DNA of 15,844 bases from contig WLEG01000017.1 of assembly GCA_009704425.1 (NCBI GenBank), forward strand, positions 1 through 15,844, given 5' to 3'. The notes beneath the pieces are model-generated. The model was not told where the DNA came from, made no database searches, and saw nothing but the letters and a program-made list of their open reading frames with translations. The position numbers were made by a program, and so were the translations under genes. Shown piece after piece: positions 1-8,893 of the stretch; the stretch's first letter is position 1; every line of letters starts with the position of its first letter. Source of the stretch: Actinomycetota bacterium (GTDB lineage Bacteria; Actinomycetota; Acidimicrobiia; Acidimicrobiales; Ilumatobacteraceae).

Positions 1-653
1 ACCTCGACGATGCCCCCGAGGCTGTCGCCATCCTTCGCCGCGGCCTCGACTTCGCCGATCATCCGCGTGGCGGACTCCGCGTCGAAACAACGCACGGGGG
101 ACTCGTCGACGGCCGCGAGGTCGGAGAAGGTGGGTCGGGCACCCGCGGAGCGGGCGCTTCCCATCTGAATGACGTGGGAGAGGATCTCGACGCCGATGGA
201 TCGCAACAGAATTTTGGCCAACGCACCAGCCGCCACTCGGGCGGCGGTCTCGCGGGCGCTCGCGCGTTCGAGAACGTCGCGCGCGTCGTCGAACCCGTAC
301 TTCTGCATACCAGCCAGATCGGCGTGTCCGGGACGAACTCTCGTGAGGGGCGCCTTCGTGGCCCCCGGGGCCGGGTTCATCTCCTCGTGCCATTTGTCGG
401 ACCGGAACCACTCGGTGTTCTTGATCTCGATCGCCACCGGGGAGCCGAGCGTTCGACCATGGCGCACACCGCCGACCAGCGTGACCTCGTCCTGCTCGAA
501 GCGCTGACGGGGTCCGCGTCCGTATCCGAGGCGACGACGGGACAACTCCGCCTGTATGTCGTCGACCGTCACCGGCAATCCGGCTGGCAACCCTTCGACG
601 ATGACCACGAGGGCCTGCCCATGGGACTCTCCGGCGGTGAGGAAGCGCAACAT
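1..653 (-). CDS. aroC: Chorismate synthase, N-terminal part (cut by window edge)
   Basis: Chorismate synthase converts 5-enolpyruvylshikimate-3-phosphate to chorismate, the last common step of aromatic amino acid synthesis, using reduced FMN. About 217 residues are visible and the reading frame stays open to base 1. The start MLRFLTAGESHG is typical of the family. Further family signatures follow: YGRGPRQRFEQDEV near residue 44, RPGHADLAGMQKYG near 108, ASARETAARVAAGA, and GDSLGGIVEV at the cut edge. The ATG at 653-651 lies 22 bp after the aroE stop, with no obvious Shine-Dalgarno sequence, so it is probably co-transcribed with aroE. Chorismate synthases are about 360-400 residues, so roughly 45% is missing to the left. 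Identification is firm; only the C-terminus is unseen. Confidence 0.97.
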   Translation of the reverse strand, partial: MLRFLTAGESHGQALVVIVEGLPAGLPVTVDDIQAELSRRRLGYGRGPRQRFEQDEVTLVGGVRHGRTLGSPVAIEIKNTEWFRSDKWHEEMNPAPGATKAPLTRVRPGHADLAGMQKYGFDDARDVLERASARETAARVAAGALAKILLRSIGVEILSHVIQMGSARSAGARPTFSDLAAVDESPVRCFDAESATRMIGEVEAAAKDGDSLGGIVE

Positions 654-675
654 CGGTGCGAAGGCTACCCGTGCG

Positions 676-1524
676 TCAGGCCAAGGCCCGTATGGCGGCC
701 CGGGTCATGGACGTGACATCGGGTCGAACGCCCGTCCAGAGTGATTGCTGACGGGCCGCCTGGTGGATCAGCATGCGCAGGCCGTCGACGGTCCGACTGC
801 CGGCCTGCTCGGCCTGGGCGAGCAAGGTGGTGCGCAGCGGGTGGTAGACGATGTCGACCACGACATGGTCGCCGGTCAGTACGCCGTCACGAAGAGGACT
901 GACGCTCTCCCCCATTCCGACGCTGCTCGCGTTGATCACGATGTCGCTCGACCGGACGACATCGTGAAGATCGCCGACATCGCACACGGCTCCCCGACCC
1001 CGTGCGAGCGGCAACAGGAGTTCGGCATTGGCCGGGGTGCGATTGTGGATGAGGATCGGTCCGGACCCGTGCCGTGCCAGAGCGTCGACGATGGATCGTG
1101 CGGCTCCCCCGGCTCCCAGCACCACCACACGTCGACCTTCGACGGCGACACCTGCCTCGACGAGAGAGTCACAGAGCCCGTCCCCGTCGGTGCTGTGACC
1201 GACGAGCTCACCCTCGTCGGTCTTGACGATGGTATTGACGCTCTCGAGCGCCGACGCCGATTCGTCGAGTCGGTCGACGAGTCGTGCGACCGCGCTCTTG
1301 TGGGGCATGGTGACACTCACCCCGGAAACGGATGTCTCGCGGACCAACGAGACGAAATTCTCGAGACTGTCGACCGGCACCCGGAGCGCTGCGTAGGTCC
1401 AATCCACGCGCGACGAGGCGAATCCCGCGTTGTGGATGACCGGAGAGAGGCTGTGAAGGACCGGGTCGCCGATGACGACCGCGAGTCTCGTGCGACCGGT
1501 GATGATCCGTTCCGAACCACTCAT
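676..1524 (-). CDS. aroE: Shikimate dehydrogenase
   Basis: This enzyme reduces 3-dehydroshikimate to shikimate with NADPH in the cytoplasm. The 282 residues match the usual family length. The substrate site includes SLSP (residues 25-28), MPHK with the catalytic Lys76, Asn97 in the ESVNT motif and Asp113 in STDGDG. The Rossmann half begins with GAGGAAR (137-143), followed by NRT (161-163), as expected for NADP binding. I chose the ATG at 1524 because it overlaps the mltG stop by one base (TGATG) and has GGAG seven bases upstream. A longer frame back to 1638 adds a low-complexity Arg-rich leader antisense-like in character and lies inside mltG. It sits in the alaS-ruvX-mltG-aroE-aroC run and is likely translationally coupled to mltG. 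Confidence 0.96.
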   Translation of the reverse strand: MSGSERIITGRTRLAVVIGDPVLHSLSPVIHNAGFASSRVDWTYAALRVPVDSLENFVSLVRETSVSGVSVTMPHKSAVARLVDRLDESASALESVNTIVKTDEGELVGHSTDGDGLCDSLVEAGVAVEGRRVVVLGAGGAARSIVDALARHGSGPILIHNRTPANAELLLPLARGRGAVCDVGDLHDVVRSSDIVINASSVGMGESVSPLRDGVLTGDHVVVDIVYHPLRTTLLAQAEQAGSRTVDGLRMLIHQAARQQSLWTGVRPDVTSMTRAAIRALA

Positions 1525-2669
1525 CACAAGACTCCCGACTCGATCGATCGCTGGACGTTGGCGAGATGTTGCTCCAACGTGGCCGCGAAGGTGTGACGAC
1601 CATCCTCGTCGGCGAGCACATAGTAGAGATAGCGACACTGTCCGGGTTCGGTGAATTCGGCGCAGATCGGATCCCCGGCCGACGGATTCGGAGCCGGGTC
1701 GAGCGCCGCCGCGATGGACTCCCGACCCGGGTTCGCGATCGGCGTGGGCGGAAGCCCCGGATACAGGTAGGTGTTGTACGGCGTGTCCAGGGCTTTAAGT
1801 TCGAGGAACGGACGATCGGAGTCCTGTCGGTAGTACAAGGTCGCATCGATCTCGAGCGGCATACCGAGCTCGAGGCGGTTGTAGATGACCCGGGCGATCT
1901 TGTCGCGGTCCTCGTCCAGCTTGGCCTCGCGCTCGATCATCGACGCGATGATCAGAACCTCGTACGGCGACCGACCGACCAGAGTCATGGCGTCGTCGAG
2001 TCCCTCCTGGCGACCGACGCGTTCGGTGAGGGTGATCATGTCGCGCAGGATCTGGGCCGTCGTCGAGTCACCGGCGATGAGATACGTGTCGGGGAACAAC
2101 AATCCCTCGAGGCTCGTGACCGAGTCGGGTTGGTACAGGGAACGGACGATCGACGCCACTGCGTCCAGACCCGCGTCGGCCACGAGGGCGGACTCGTCGA
2201 TCGAGCCCAGCTCGTCGGACAACCGCTCGGCGATCTGCTCGACGGTGAAGCCCTCGGGGAACGTCACCTTGAAGTAGGTCTCGTTGGGTGGGGTGCGAAG
2301 AACCCGGAGGAGGTTGCCGAGGTGATCGCGAGGTCGCATGGTGTAGAAGCCGGGAACGACCTCGAGTCCGCCCTTCTCGGCGACGTACCGCTCGAACACC
2401 CCGGCATCGACGATGAAGCCGGCGGCCTCGAGATCGAGCGCCAACGACGCCACGTCGGAGTCGTCCGTGACCCGGAAGACGTCGGCCGCCAACGGATCGC
2501 CGGGCGGATTCACCTTTCTCAGGTACGTCAACTGATCGACGCCGAACCACGTCAGACCAATGGCCGTGACGGAGCAGATGGCGATGATCATGGACCGACG
2601 GACGACCATCCACCGTGGTGATCCGATCCTCAGATCCGGTGTCAACCGGTCGTCGTCGTAACCGGTCAT
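1524..2669 (-). CDS. mltG: Endolytic murein transglycosylase MltG (YceG family)
   Basis: MltG is a membrane-anchored lytic transglycosylase that cuts nascent glycan strands and so sets their length. The 381-residue protein has a short charged cytoplasmic N-terminus, one membrane helix at about residues 26-43, then a LysM-like part with FPEGFTVEQIAERL near 137-150. The catalytic YceG core includes EGLLFPDTY (about 188) and ASMIEREAKLDEDRDKIARV, which carries the expected catalytic Glu (246 or 248). It ends with YLYYVLADEDGRHTFAATLEQH, the usual C-terminal signature. The ATG at 2669 is preferred because it overlaps the ruvX stop as ATGA; an ATG at 2693 would add eight residues. An insertion just before the last signature carries two cysteines (Cys336, Cys345), which is unusual for the family as I know it. 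Confidence 0.94.
   Translation of the reverse strand: MTGYDDDRLTPDLRIGSPRWMVVRRSMIIAICSVTAIGLTWFGVDQLTYLRKVNPPGDPLAADVFRVTDDSDVASLALDLEAAGFIVDAGVFERYVAEKGGLEVVPGFYTMRPRDHLGNLLRVLRTPPNETYFKVTFPEGFTVEQIAERLSDELGSIDESALVADAGLDAVASIVRSLYQPDSVTSLEGLLFPDTYLIAGDSTTAQILRDMITLTERVGRQEGLDDAMTLVGRSPYEVLIIASMIEREAKLDEDRDKIARVIYNRLELGMPLEIDATLYYRQDSDRPFLELKALDTPYNTYLYPGLPPTPIANPGRESIAAALDPAPNPSAGDPICAEFTEPGQCRYLYYVLADEDGRHTFAATLEQHLANVQRSIESGVL
1532..1535 (-). promoter_or_regulatory. Shine-Dalgarno site for aroE
   Basis: GGAG on the minus strand lies seven bases before the ATG at 1524, inside the last codons of mltG. It supports the 282-residue aroE start over the upstream in-frame alternatives. Confidence 0.6.
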
Positions 2670-3084
2670 CGTGGGCACCCGCGATCGAGCCACGTTTGCA
2701 ACATCACGGCCGCCGCGACGCGATCGACGTATTGACGGCGTTTGCTGGCGGAGATGTTCGCTTCCTTCAACACGCGGTCGGCGGTGACGGTGGTCATCCG
2801 TTCGTCGAAGAGGATCACGGGCACGTCGAGAACCGTACCGAGCGTCGTCGCCTCGCGCTTGGCGGCGTCGGCGGCCGGTCCGAGCGCACCGCTCATGGTG
2901 ATCGGCAAACCAACCACCACGATCTCCACCTCTTCTTTCGCGGCGATTCGCGCGATGGTGGCGTGGTCGCGACGAATCGACGACGTGCGTTGGACGGTCG
3001 ACAACGGGGTCGCGATCGTCCCGCTCAGATCACTGGTTGCCAACCCGATGCGCTTCGTCCCGAGGTCGACACCGAGCGCCCGCA

Positions 3085-3085
<1 letters not shown>
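2666..3085 (-). CDS. ruvX: Putative Holliday junction resolvase / pre-16S rRNA nuclease RuvX (YqgF)
   Basis: The YqgF family has an RNase H fold. It is implicated in 16S rRNA 5'-end maturation in E. coli and was originally annotated as a Holliday junction resolvase. The 139 residues match the family length. Visible motifs are the first acidic strand in MRALGVDLGTKRIGLA (Asp7), VVVGLPITMSGALGP near residue 56, FDERMTTVTA near 93, and the last acidic helix YVDRVAAAVMLQTWL with an Asp near 120. The start ATG at 3085 overlaps the alaS stop by one base (TGATG), and the stop overlaps the mltG start. This order alaS-ruvX-mltG-aroE is the same as in mycobacteria. Which of the two biochemical roles applies here cannot be told from sequence. 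Confidence 0.94.
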
Positions 3086-5709
<2,624 letters not shown>

Positions 5710-5718
5710 TGTCCACGA

Positions 5719-5724
5719 ATGTTA
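5719..5724 (-). promoter_or_regulatory. Candidate -10 box for the alaS operon
   Basis: TAACAT on the minus strand matches TANNNT and ends nine bases before the alaS ATG. Standard spacing would start transcription at about 5712, leaving a leader of about three bases. No clear -35 box is visible. It shares the 73-bp divergent region with the promoter of the gene at 5783. Confidence 0.45.
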
Positions 5725-5770
5725 GCCCTATGTTTTCCCTGCTCCCGTGTGCTCGACGTCGACGTTGCCC

Positions 5771-5776
5771 TAACCT
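5771..5776 (+). promoter_or_regulatory. Candidate leaderless promoter (-10 box)
   Basis: TAACCT lies exactly six bases before the GTG at 5783, so standard -10 geometry puts +1 on the first base of the start codon. There is no Shine-Dalgarno sequence. Just upstream, 5753-5762 (TCGACGTCGA) and 5756-5765 (ACGTCGACGT) are overlapping perfect palindromes that could be an operator, although CGAC-type words are common in this genome. Confidence 0.55.
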
Positions 5777-5782
5777 GACGGC

Positions 5783-6601
5783 GTGACCGACACGCTTCCC
5801 CTCCCTCACGACGCCGCCCGCAACTCGAACGCGGCACCCAAACCGCGTCAGGTCGACGGTCTGTCCGGCCGTCACGAGGACCTCCACGAGATGATCGCGT
5901 TCGAGGATCCGAACGAACAGCGCACGTGGATGATCGACGCCACGTTCATGCGCAGCTCCTGGAAGTGCATCTTCGGCGAGGGATGTCAGGGTGTCTACGA
6001 CCATCCGACTCCGGAACTGAACCAGGGCTGCTGCTCGCACGGTGCGCACTTCGTCGACGAGGCCGACGTGGCCAACGTGGTGAAGCATGTCGTGCGCCTG
6101 ACGGACGAGCAGTGGCAGATGAAGCCCAAGGCCGCGAAGAAGGGATTCCTCAAGAAGCACAAGAACGGCGACACCACCACTCGTCGCGTCGACGGTGCGT
6201 GCATCTTCCTGAACCGGCCCGGCTTCGAGGGTGGGGCCGGATGCGCGTTTCACATCGCGGCCATGGAAGCGGGCGAGCGGCCCCTGGATTGGAAGCCGAA
6301 CGTGTGCTGGCAGCTTCCCATTCGGTTGGAGCATCACACCGACACCAGCGGATGGGTGACGACGTTCGTTCGCGAATGGAAGCGGCGCGACTGGGGCAAC
6401 GACGGCGACGACCTTCACTGGTGGTGCACGGACACTCCCGACGCCTTCGTCGGCAAGGAACCCGTCTACAAGTACCTGAAGGACGAGATGATCGAGACCG
6501 TGGGCCGAACGGTGTACGACCTGATGGTGGAAGTGCTCGAACGCCCCACCGCCGTCCCGCTCCCCCATCCGGTGATGGTGAAGCGCAAGAAGAAGAACTG
6601 A
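5783..6601 (+). CDS. Cysteine-rich protein of unknown function, YkgJ/DUF3109-like cluster pattern
   Basis: I cannot assign a function. The 272-residue protein has eight cysteines: 62, 68, 83, 84, 140, 154, 175 and 215. The arrangement C-x5-C, then GCCSHGAHF (82-90), GACIFLN (138-144), GCAFH (153-157) and KPNVCWQLPI (171-180) resembles the CC...CxFL...CxxH...KPxxCxxFP pattern of the YkgJ/DUF3109 group, thought to bind zinc or an iron-sulfur cluster. There is no signal peptide or membrane helix, so it is probably cytoplasmic. Residues 112-127 and the C-terminus (KRKKKN) are Lys-rich, which could suit nucleic-acid contact, but that is speculation. The GTG start is supported by a -10 box six bases upstream and by the divergent gap to alaS. 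It is convergent with typA, with one base between the stops. Confidence 0.85.
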   Translation: MTDTLPLPHDAARNSNAAPKPRQVDGLSGRHEDLHEMIAFEDPNEQRTWMIDATFMRSSWKCIFGEGCQGVYDHPTPELNQGCCSHGAHFVDEADVANVVKHVVRLTDEQWQMKPKAAKKGFLKKHKNGDTTTRRVDGACIFLNRPGFEGGAGCAFHIAAMEAGERPLDWKPNVCWQLPIRLEHHTDTSGWVTTFVREWKRRDWGNDGDDLHWWCTDTPDAFVGKEPVYKYLKDEMIETVGRTVYDLMVEVLERPTAVPLPHPVMVKRKKKN

Positions 6602-6618
6602 GTCAGCTCGTCTTCTTG
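6586..6618. terminator. 33-bp imperfect palindrome over convergent stop codons, possible bidirectional terminator
   Basis: The palindrome is centred on base 6602, the only base between the two stop codons (plus-strand TGA 6599-6601 and minus-strand TGA 6605-6603). Outer arms CAAGAAGA (6586-6593) and TCTTCTTG (6611-6618) are exact inverted repeats. Inner GA/TC and CTGA/TCAG pairs continue to the centre, giving 14 of 16 positions complementary. In RNA it would form a hairpin readable from either strand. It is AU-rich for the locality and lacks a classical U-tract, so intrinsic terminator activity is inferred. Part of the symmetry comes from both proteins ending in AAG lysine codons. Confidence 0.45.
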
Positions 6619-8435
6619 TTGGCCTTGCGTCGGTCCTCCAGACCGAGGTGACGCTTGCGGATACGGATCGTCTTCGGGGTGATCTCCACCAGTTCGTCGT
6701 CGGCGATCCATTCGATGGCCGTCTCGAGAGTGTGGATGACGGGTGCCGCCAACTTCACGCCGTCGTCGTGACTGTGCGTTCGGATGTTGTTCTTCTCCTT
6801 GGCCCGGACGGCGTTGACCACCATCTCGTCGCCGCGGGCGCTTTCACCGATGACCATGCCTTCGTAGGTCTTCTCGCCGGGTTCGACGAACAGGGTTCCG
6901 CGCAACTGGAGGTTGTCGAGGGCGTAGGCGGTGACCATTCCCTCCCGATCCGAGATCATGGCGCCACCGAGGCGGTGCGGTAGGTCGCCGCACCAGGGCA
7001 TCCAGCCGGCGTGGTGCTGGTGGAGCATGGCCGTGCCACGGGTGACCGTGAGCAGCAACGAACGGAAACCGATCAGACCACGACTCGGGCACTCGAACGT
7101 GATCACCGACCGGCCGGGATCTCCGGGACGCAGGTCGACGACGCGACCCTTTCTCGGGGCCAGGGCCTGGGTGACCGCGCCCACGTGTTCGTCGGGGACG
7201 TCGCACACACCACGCTCGAGAGGCTCGAACTTCTTCCCGTTGACTTCCTTGGTGATCACCTCGGGGCGACTGACCTGGAGCTCGAAGCCCTCGCGTCGCA
7301 TCGATTCGATCAGAACGGCCAACTGCAATTCGCCGCGGCCGGCGACTTCCATGACCTCGGCGGACTCGGTCGGGTGCAACTTGATGGACACGTTGCCCAA
7401 CACTTCCTTGTGCAGGCGGTCCAACAGGTGACGGCTGGTGAGGTACTTGCCGTCGCGCCCGGCGAACGGCGAGGTGTTCACGCCGAAGGTCATCCGCAAC
7501 ACGGGTTCGTCCACCATCAATCGGGGCAACGGAACCGGGTTGTCGGTCGATGCGATGGTGTCACCGATCTCGACCTCGGGGAAACCCGCCACCACGAAGA
7601 GGTCGCCCGCGAGCAGTTCGTCCTGTTCCACGCGGCCGACGCCGGAATACGCCATCAGTTGCGCCAAGCGACGCTTGAGCGGTGGTTGTCCCTCGACGAA
7701 CTCCTCCTCGAGGAGAGCGACCATTTCGCCCTTCCGAAGCGCACCCTGATAGATGCGACCGACGGCCAGACGTCCGAGATACTCCGAGGCGTCGAGGTTG
7801 GTGACCAGAGCCTGCAAGGGCGCGGTGGGGTCTCCGTCCGGCGCCGGGATGCGGCTGAGGATCGTGTCGAGCAACGGCGACAGGTCGGCATCCTCGGCGG
7901 GCATACCGAGTCCGACCATGGCCCGACCCTCGCGCGCCACGGCCGAGATGACCTCGAATTCGATGTGGTGGTCGGCGGCCTCGAGGTCGATGAACAGCTG
8001 GTACACCTCGTCCAGGACTTCCTGCGCCCGTGCGTCGCCACGGTCGACCTTGTTGATGACCACGATCGCCGGCAGGTCGCGGGCCAGAGCCTTCTGGAGC
8101 ACGTACCGCGTCTGGGGCAGCGGACCCTCGGCCGCGTCGACGAGCAACAAGATGCCGTCCACCATGGTGAGGGCTCGCTCCACCTCGCCACCGAAGTCCG
8201 CGTGTCCGGGCGTGTCGACCAAGTTGATCTTCGTGCCCTTCCACGTGATGGACGCGGCCTTGGCCAGAATGGTGATACCACGCTCGCGCTCCTGGTCGTT
8301 GGAGTCCATGACTCGGTCGACCACTTGCTGGTGCGCGGCGAAGGTGCCCGTCGCCCGAAGGAGTGCGTCGACGAGCGTGGTTTTGCCGTGGTCGACGTGA
8401 GCGACCAGGGCCACATTGCGGAGGGGATTTGTCAT
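6603..8435 (-). CDS. typA: Ribosome-associated translational GTPase TypA/BipA
   Basis: TypA/BipA is an EF-G-like GTPase that helps assemble the large ribosomal subunit and supports growth under cold or other stress. The 610 residues match the family. G-domain motifs are AHVDHGKTT (12-20), RGITI (52-56), DTPGHADFGGEVER (74-87) and NKVD (128-131). EF-G-like domains and the family-specific C-terminal region follow, ending with IRIRKRHLGLEDRRKANKK, the usual BipA tail. I chose the ATG at 8435 because MTNPLRNVALVAHVDHGK is the standard N-terminus; the longer frame back to 8615 is antisense-like Ser/Thr/Arg-rich sequence overlapping the upstream gene. It lies 22 bp after a small acidic-tailed protein and is probably co-transcribed with it. 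No good Shine-Dalgarno sequence is visible. Confidence 0.97.
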   Translation of the reverse strand: MTNPLRNVALVAHVDHGKTTLVDALLRATGTFAAHQQVVDRVMDSNDQERERGITILAKAASITWKGTKINLVDTPGHADFGGEVERALTMVDGILLLVDAAEGPLPQTRYVLQKALARDLPAIVVINKVDRGDARAQEVLDEVYQLFIDLEAADHHIEFEVISAVAREGRAMVGLGMPAEDADLSPLLDTILSRIPAPDGDPTAPLQALVTNLDASEYLGRLAVGRIYQGALRKGEMVALLEEEFVEGQPPLKRRLAQLMAYSGVGRVEQDELLAGDLFVVAGFPEVEIGDTIASTDNPVPLPRLMVDEPVLRMTFGVNTSPFAGRDGKYLTSRHLLDRLHKEVLGNVSIKLHPTESAEVMEVAGRGELQLAVLIESMRREGFELQVSRPEVITKEVNGKKFEPLERGVCDVPDEHVGAVTQALAPRKGRVVDLRPGDPGRSVITFECPSRGLIGFRSLLLTVTRGTAMLHQHHAGWMPWCGDLPHRLGGAMISDREGMVTAYALDNLQLRGTLFVEPGEKTYEGMVIGESARGDEMVVNAVRAKEKNNIRTHSHDDGVKLAAPVIHTLETAIEWIADDELVEITPKTIRIRKRHLGLEDRRKANKKTS

Positions 8436-8457
8436 AGAGGGGGTGTGAAACGAGAAC

Positions 8458-8697
8458 TCACTCGTCGTCAGCGTCGTCGCTTTCGTCCGTGTTGCTCGCC
8501 TCGGAGTCGAGGTCATCGAGATCTTCGTCGTCCTCGTCGTCGAAGACGACGCCGTACTTCTCGGCCAACGCCGCGTACTCGTCGTCCTGGGACTTCGGAC
8601 CCTTGTCGGACCCACCGAGTCCGAGATCGAAGGCGCTCGGGCCGGCTTGCTTCAATTTGCGCGCTTCTTCGAAGCGACGATGACGACCCTTCTTCAC
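8458..8697 (-). CDS. Small charge-segregated protein, possibly DUF3073-like
   Basis: This 79-residue protein starts with a basic stretch (VKKGRHRRFEEARKLKQ) and ends in a very acidic tail: 18 of the last 27 residues are Asp or Glu. In between is DDEYAALAEKYGV, probably a short helix. The basic-then-acidic layout and the DDEY segment recall DUF3073, a small actinobacterial family of unknown function, but I am not certain of the match. I chose the GTG at 8697 because GGAG precedes it by seven bases; a longer ATG frame from 8841 adds a Pro-rich leader that looks non-coding, and an ATG at 8769 is also possible. Placement directly upstream of typA suggests a role near ribosomes or RNA. That is inference only. 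Confidence 0.72.
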   Translation of the reverse strand: MKKGRHRRFEEARKLKQAGPSAFDLGLGGSDKGPKSQDDEYAALAEKYGVVFDDEDDEDLDDLDSEASNTDESDDADDE

Positions 8698-8704
8698 GGC
8701 AGGG

Positions 8705-8708
8705 CTCC
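8705..8708 (-). promoter_or_regulatory. Shine-Dalgarno site deciding the GTG start at 8697
   Basis: GGAG on the minus strand sits seven bases before the GTG. It is one of the clearer ribosome-binding sites in the window and favours the 79-residue product. Confidence 0.55.
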
Positions 8709-8796
8709 GAACTGGTGTGGGGACTGGGCGGGGATTATGACGATCGGGTGAGACACCGATGGTGATCATCGACCCTGGCCCACGAGGGGCTTCAGC

Positions 8797-8802
8797 ATTG
8801 TA
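8797..8802 (-). promoter_or_regulatory. Candidate -10 box for the small-protein/typA unit
   Basis: TACAAT on the minus strand matches TANNNT and would give a leader of about 90 bases before the GTG at 8697. A second, weaker candidate, CATAAT, is at 8734-8739 and would give a leader of about 30 bases. Neither has a clear -35 box. A short inverted repeat (CGATG 8757-8761, CATCG 8767-8771) lies between them. Confidence 0.35.
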
Positions 8803-8893
8803 GGTCCCGACGGCGCGTCCGAGCGGGTATCCCGGGTACAAAATCCCACTTCAGGGGGTCGACGAGGGGCCAGGACGCCGGAATCGGGCGAAA

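Larger units (their letters stand above)
8698..8893. other. Intergenic region between RNase D and the small-protein/typA unit
   Basis: This 196-bp non-coding stretch holds the promoter candidates for the small protein and typA. Just after the RNase D stop there is a weak minus-strand hairpin (CCC and GGG arms around 8845-8858) followed by ATTTTG, which might be a poor intrinsic terminator. I see no RNA gene or riboswitch that I can name. The leader of up to about 90 nt could carry structure. Confidence 0.5.

Noticed and set aside
8500..8560. Run of GTC/TCG triplets with local inverted repeats, resembling a microsatellite or hairpin array
   Set aside because: It is explained by Asp and Glu codons in the acidic tail of the small protein on the minus strand.
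8698..8841. N-terminal extension of the small acidic protein to an ATG at 8841
   Set aside because: The added residues are Pro/Arg-rich, run through the promoter candidates and precede a good Shine-Dalgarno/GTG start at 8697.
8845..8858. Possible intrinsic terminator after RNase D
   Set aside because: Only about three solid base pairs in the stem and a short ATTTTG tail; too weak to list as a terminator.
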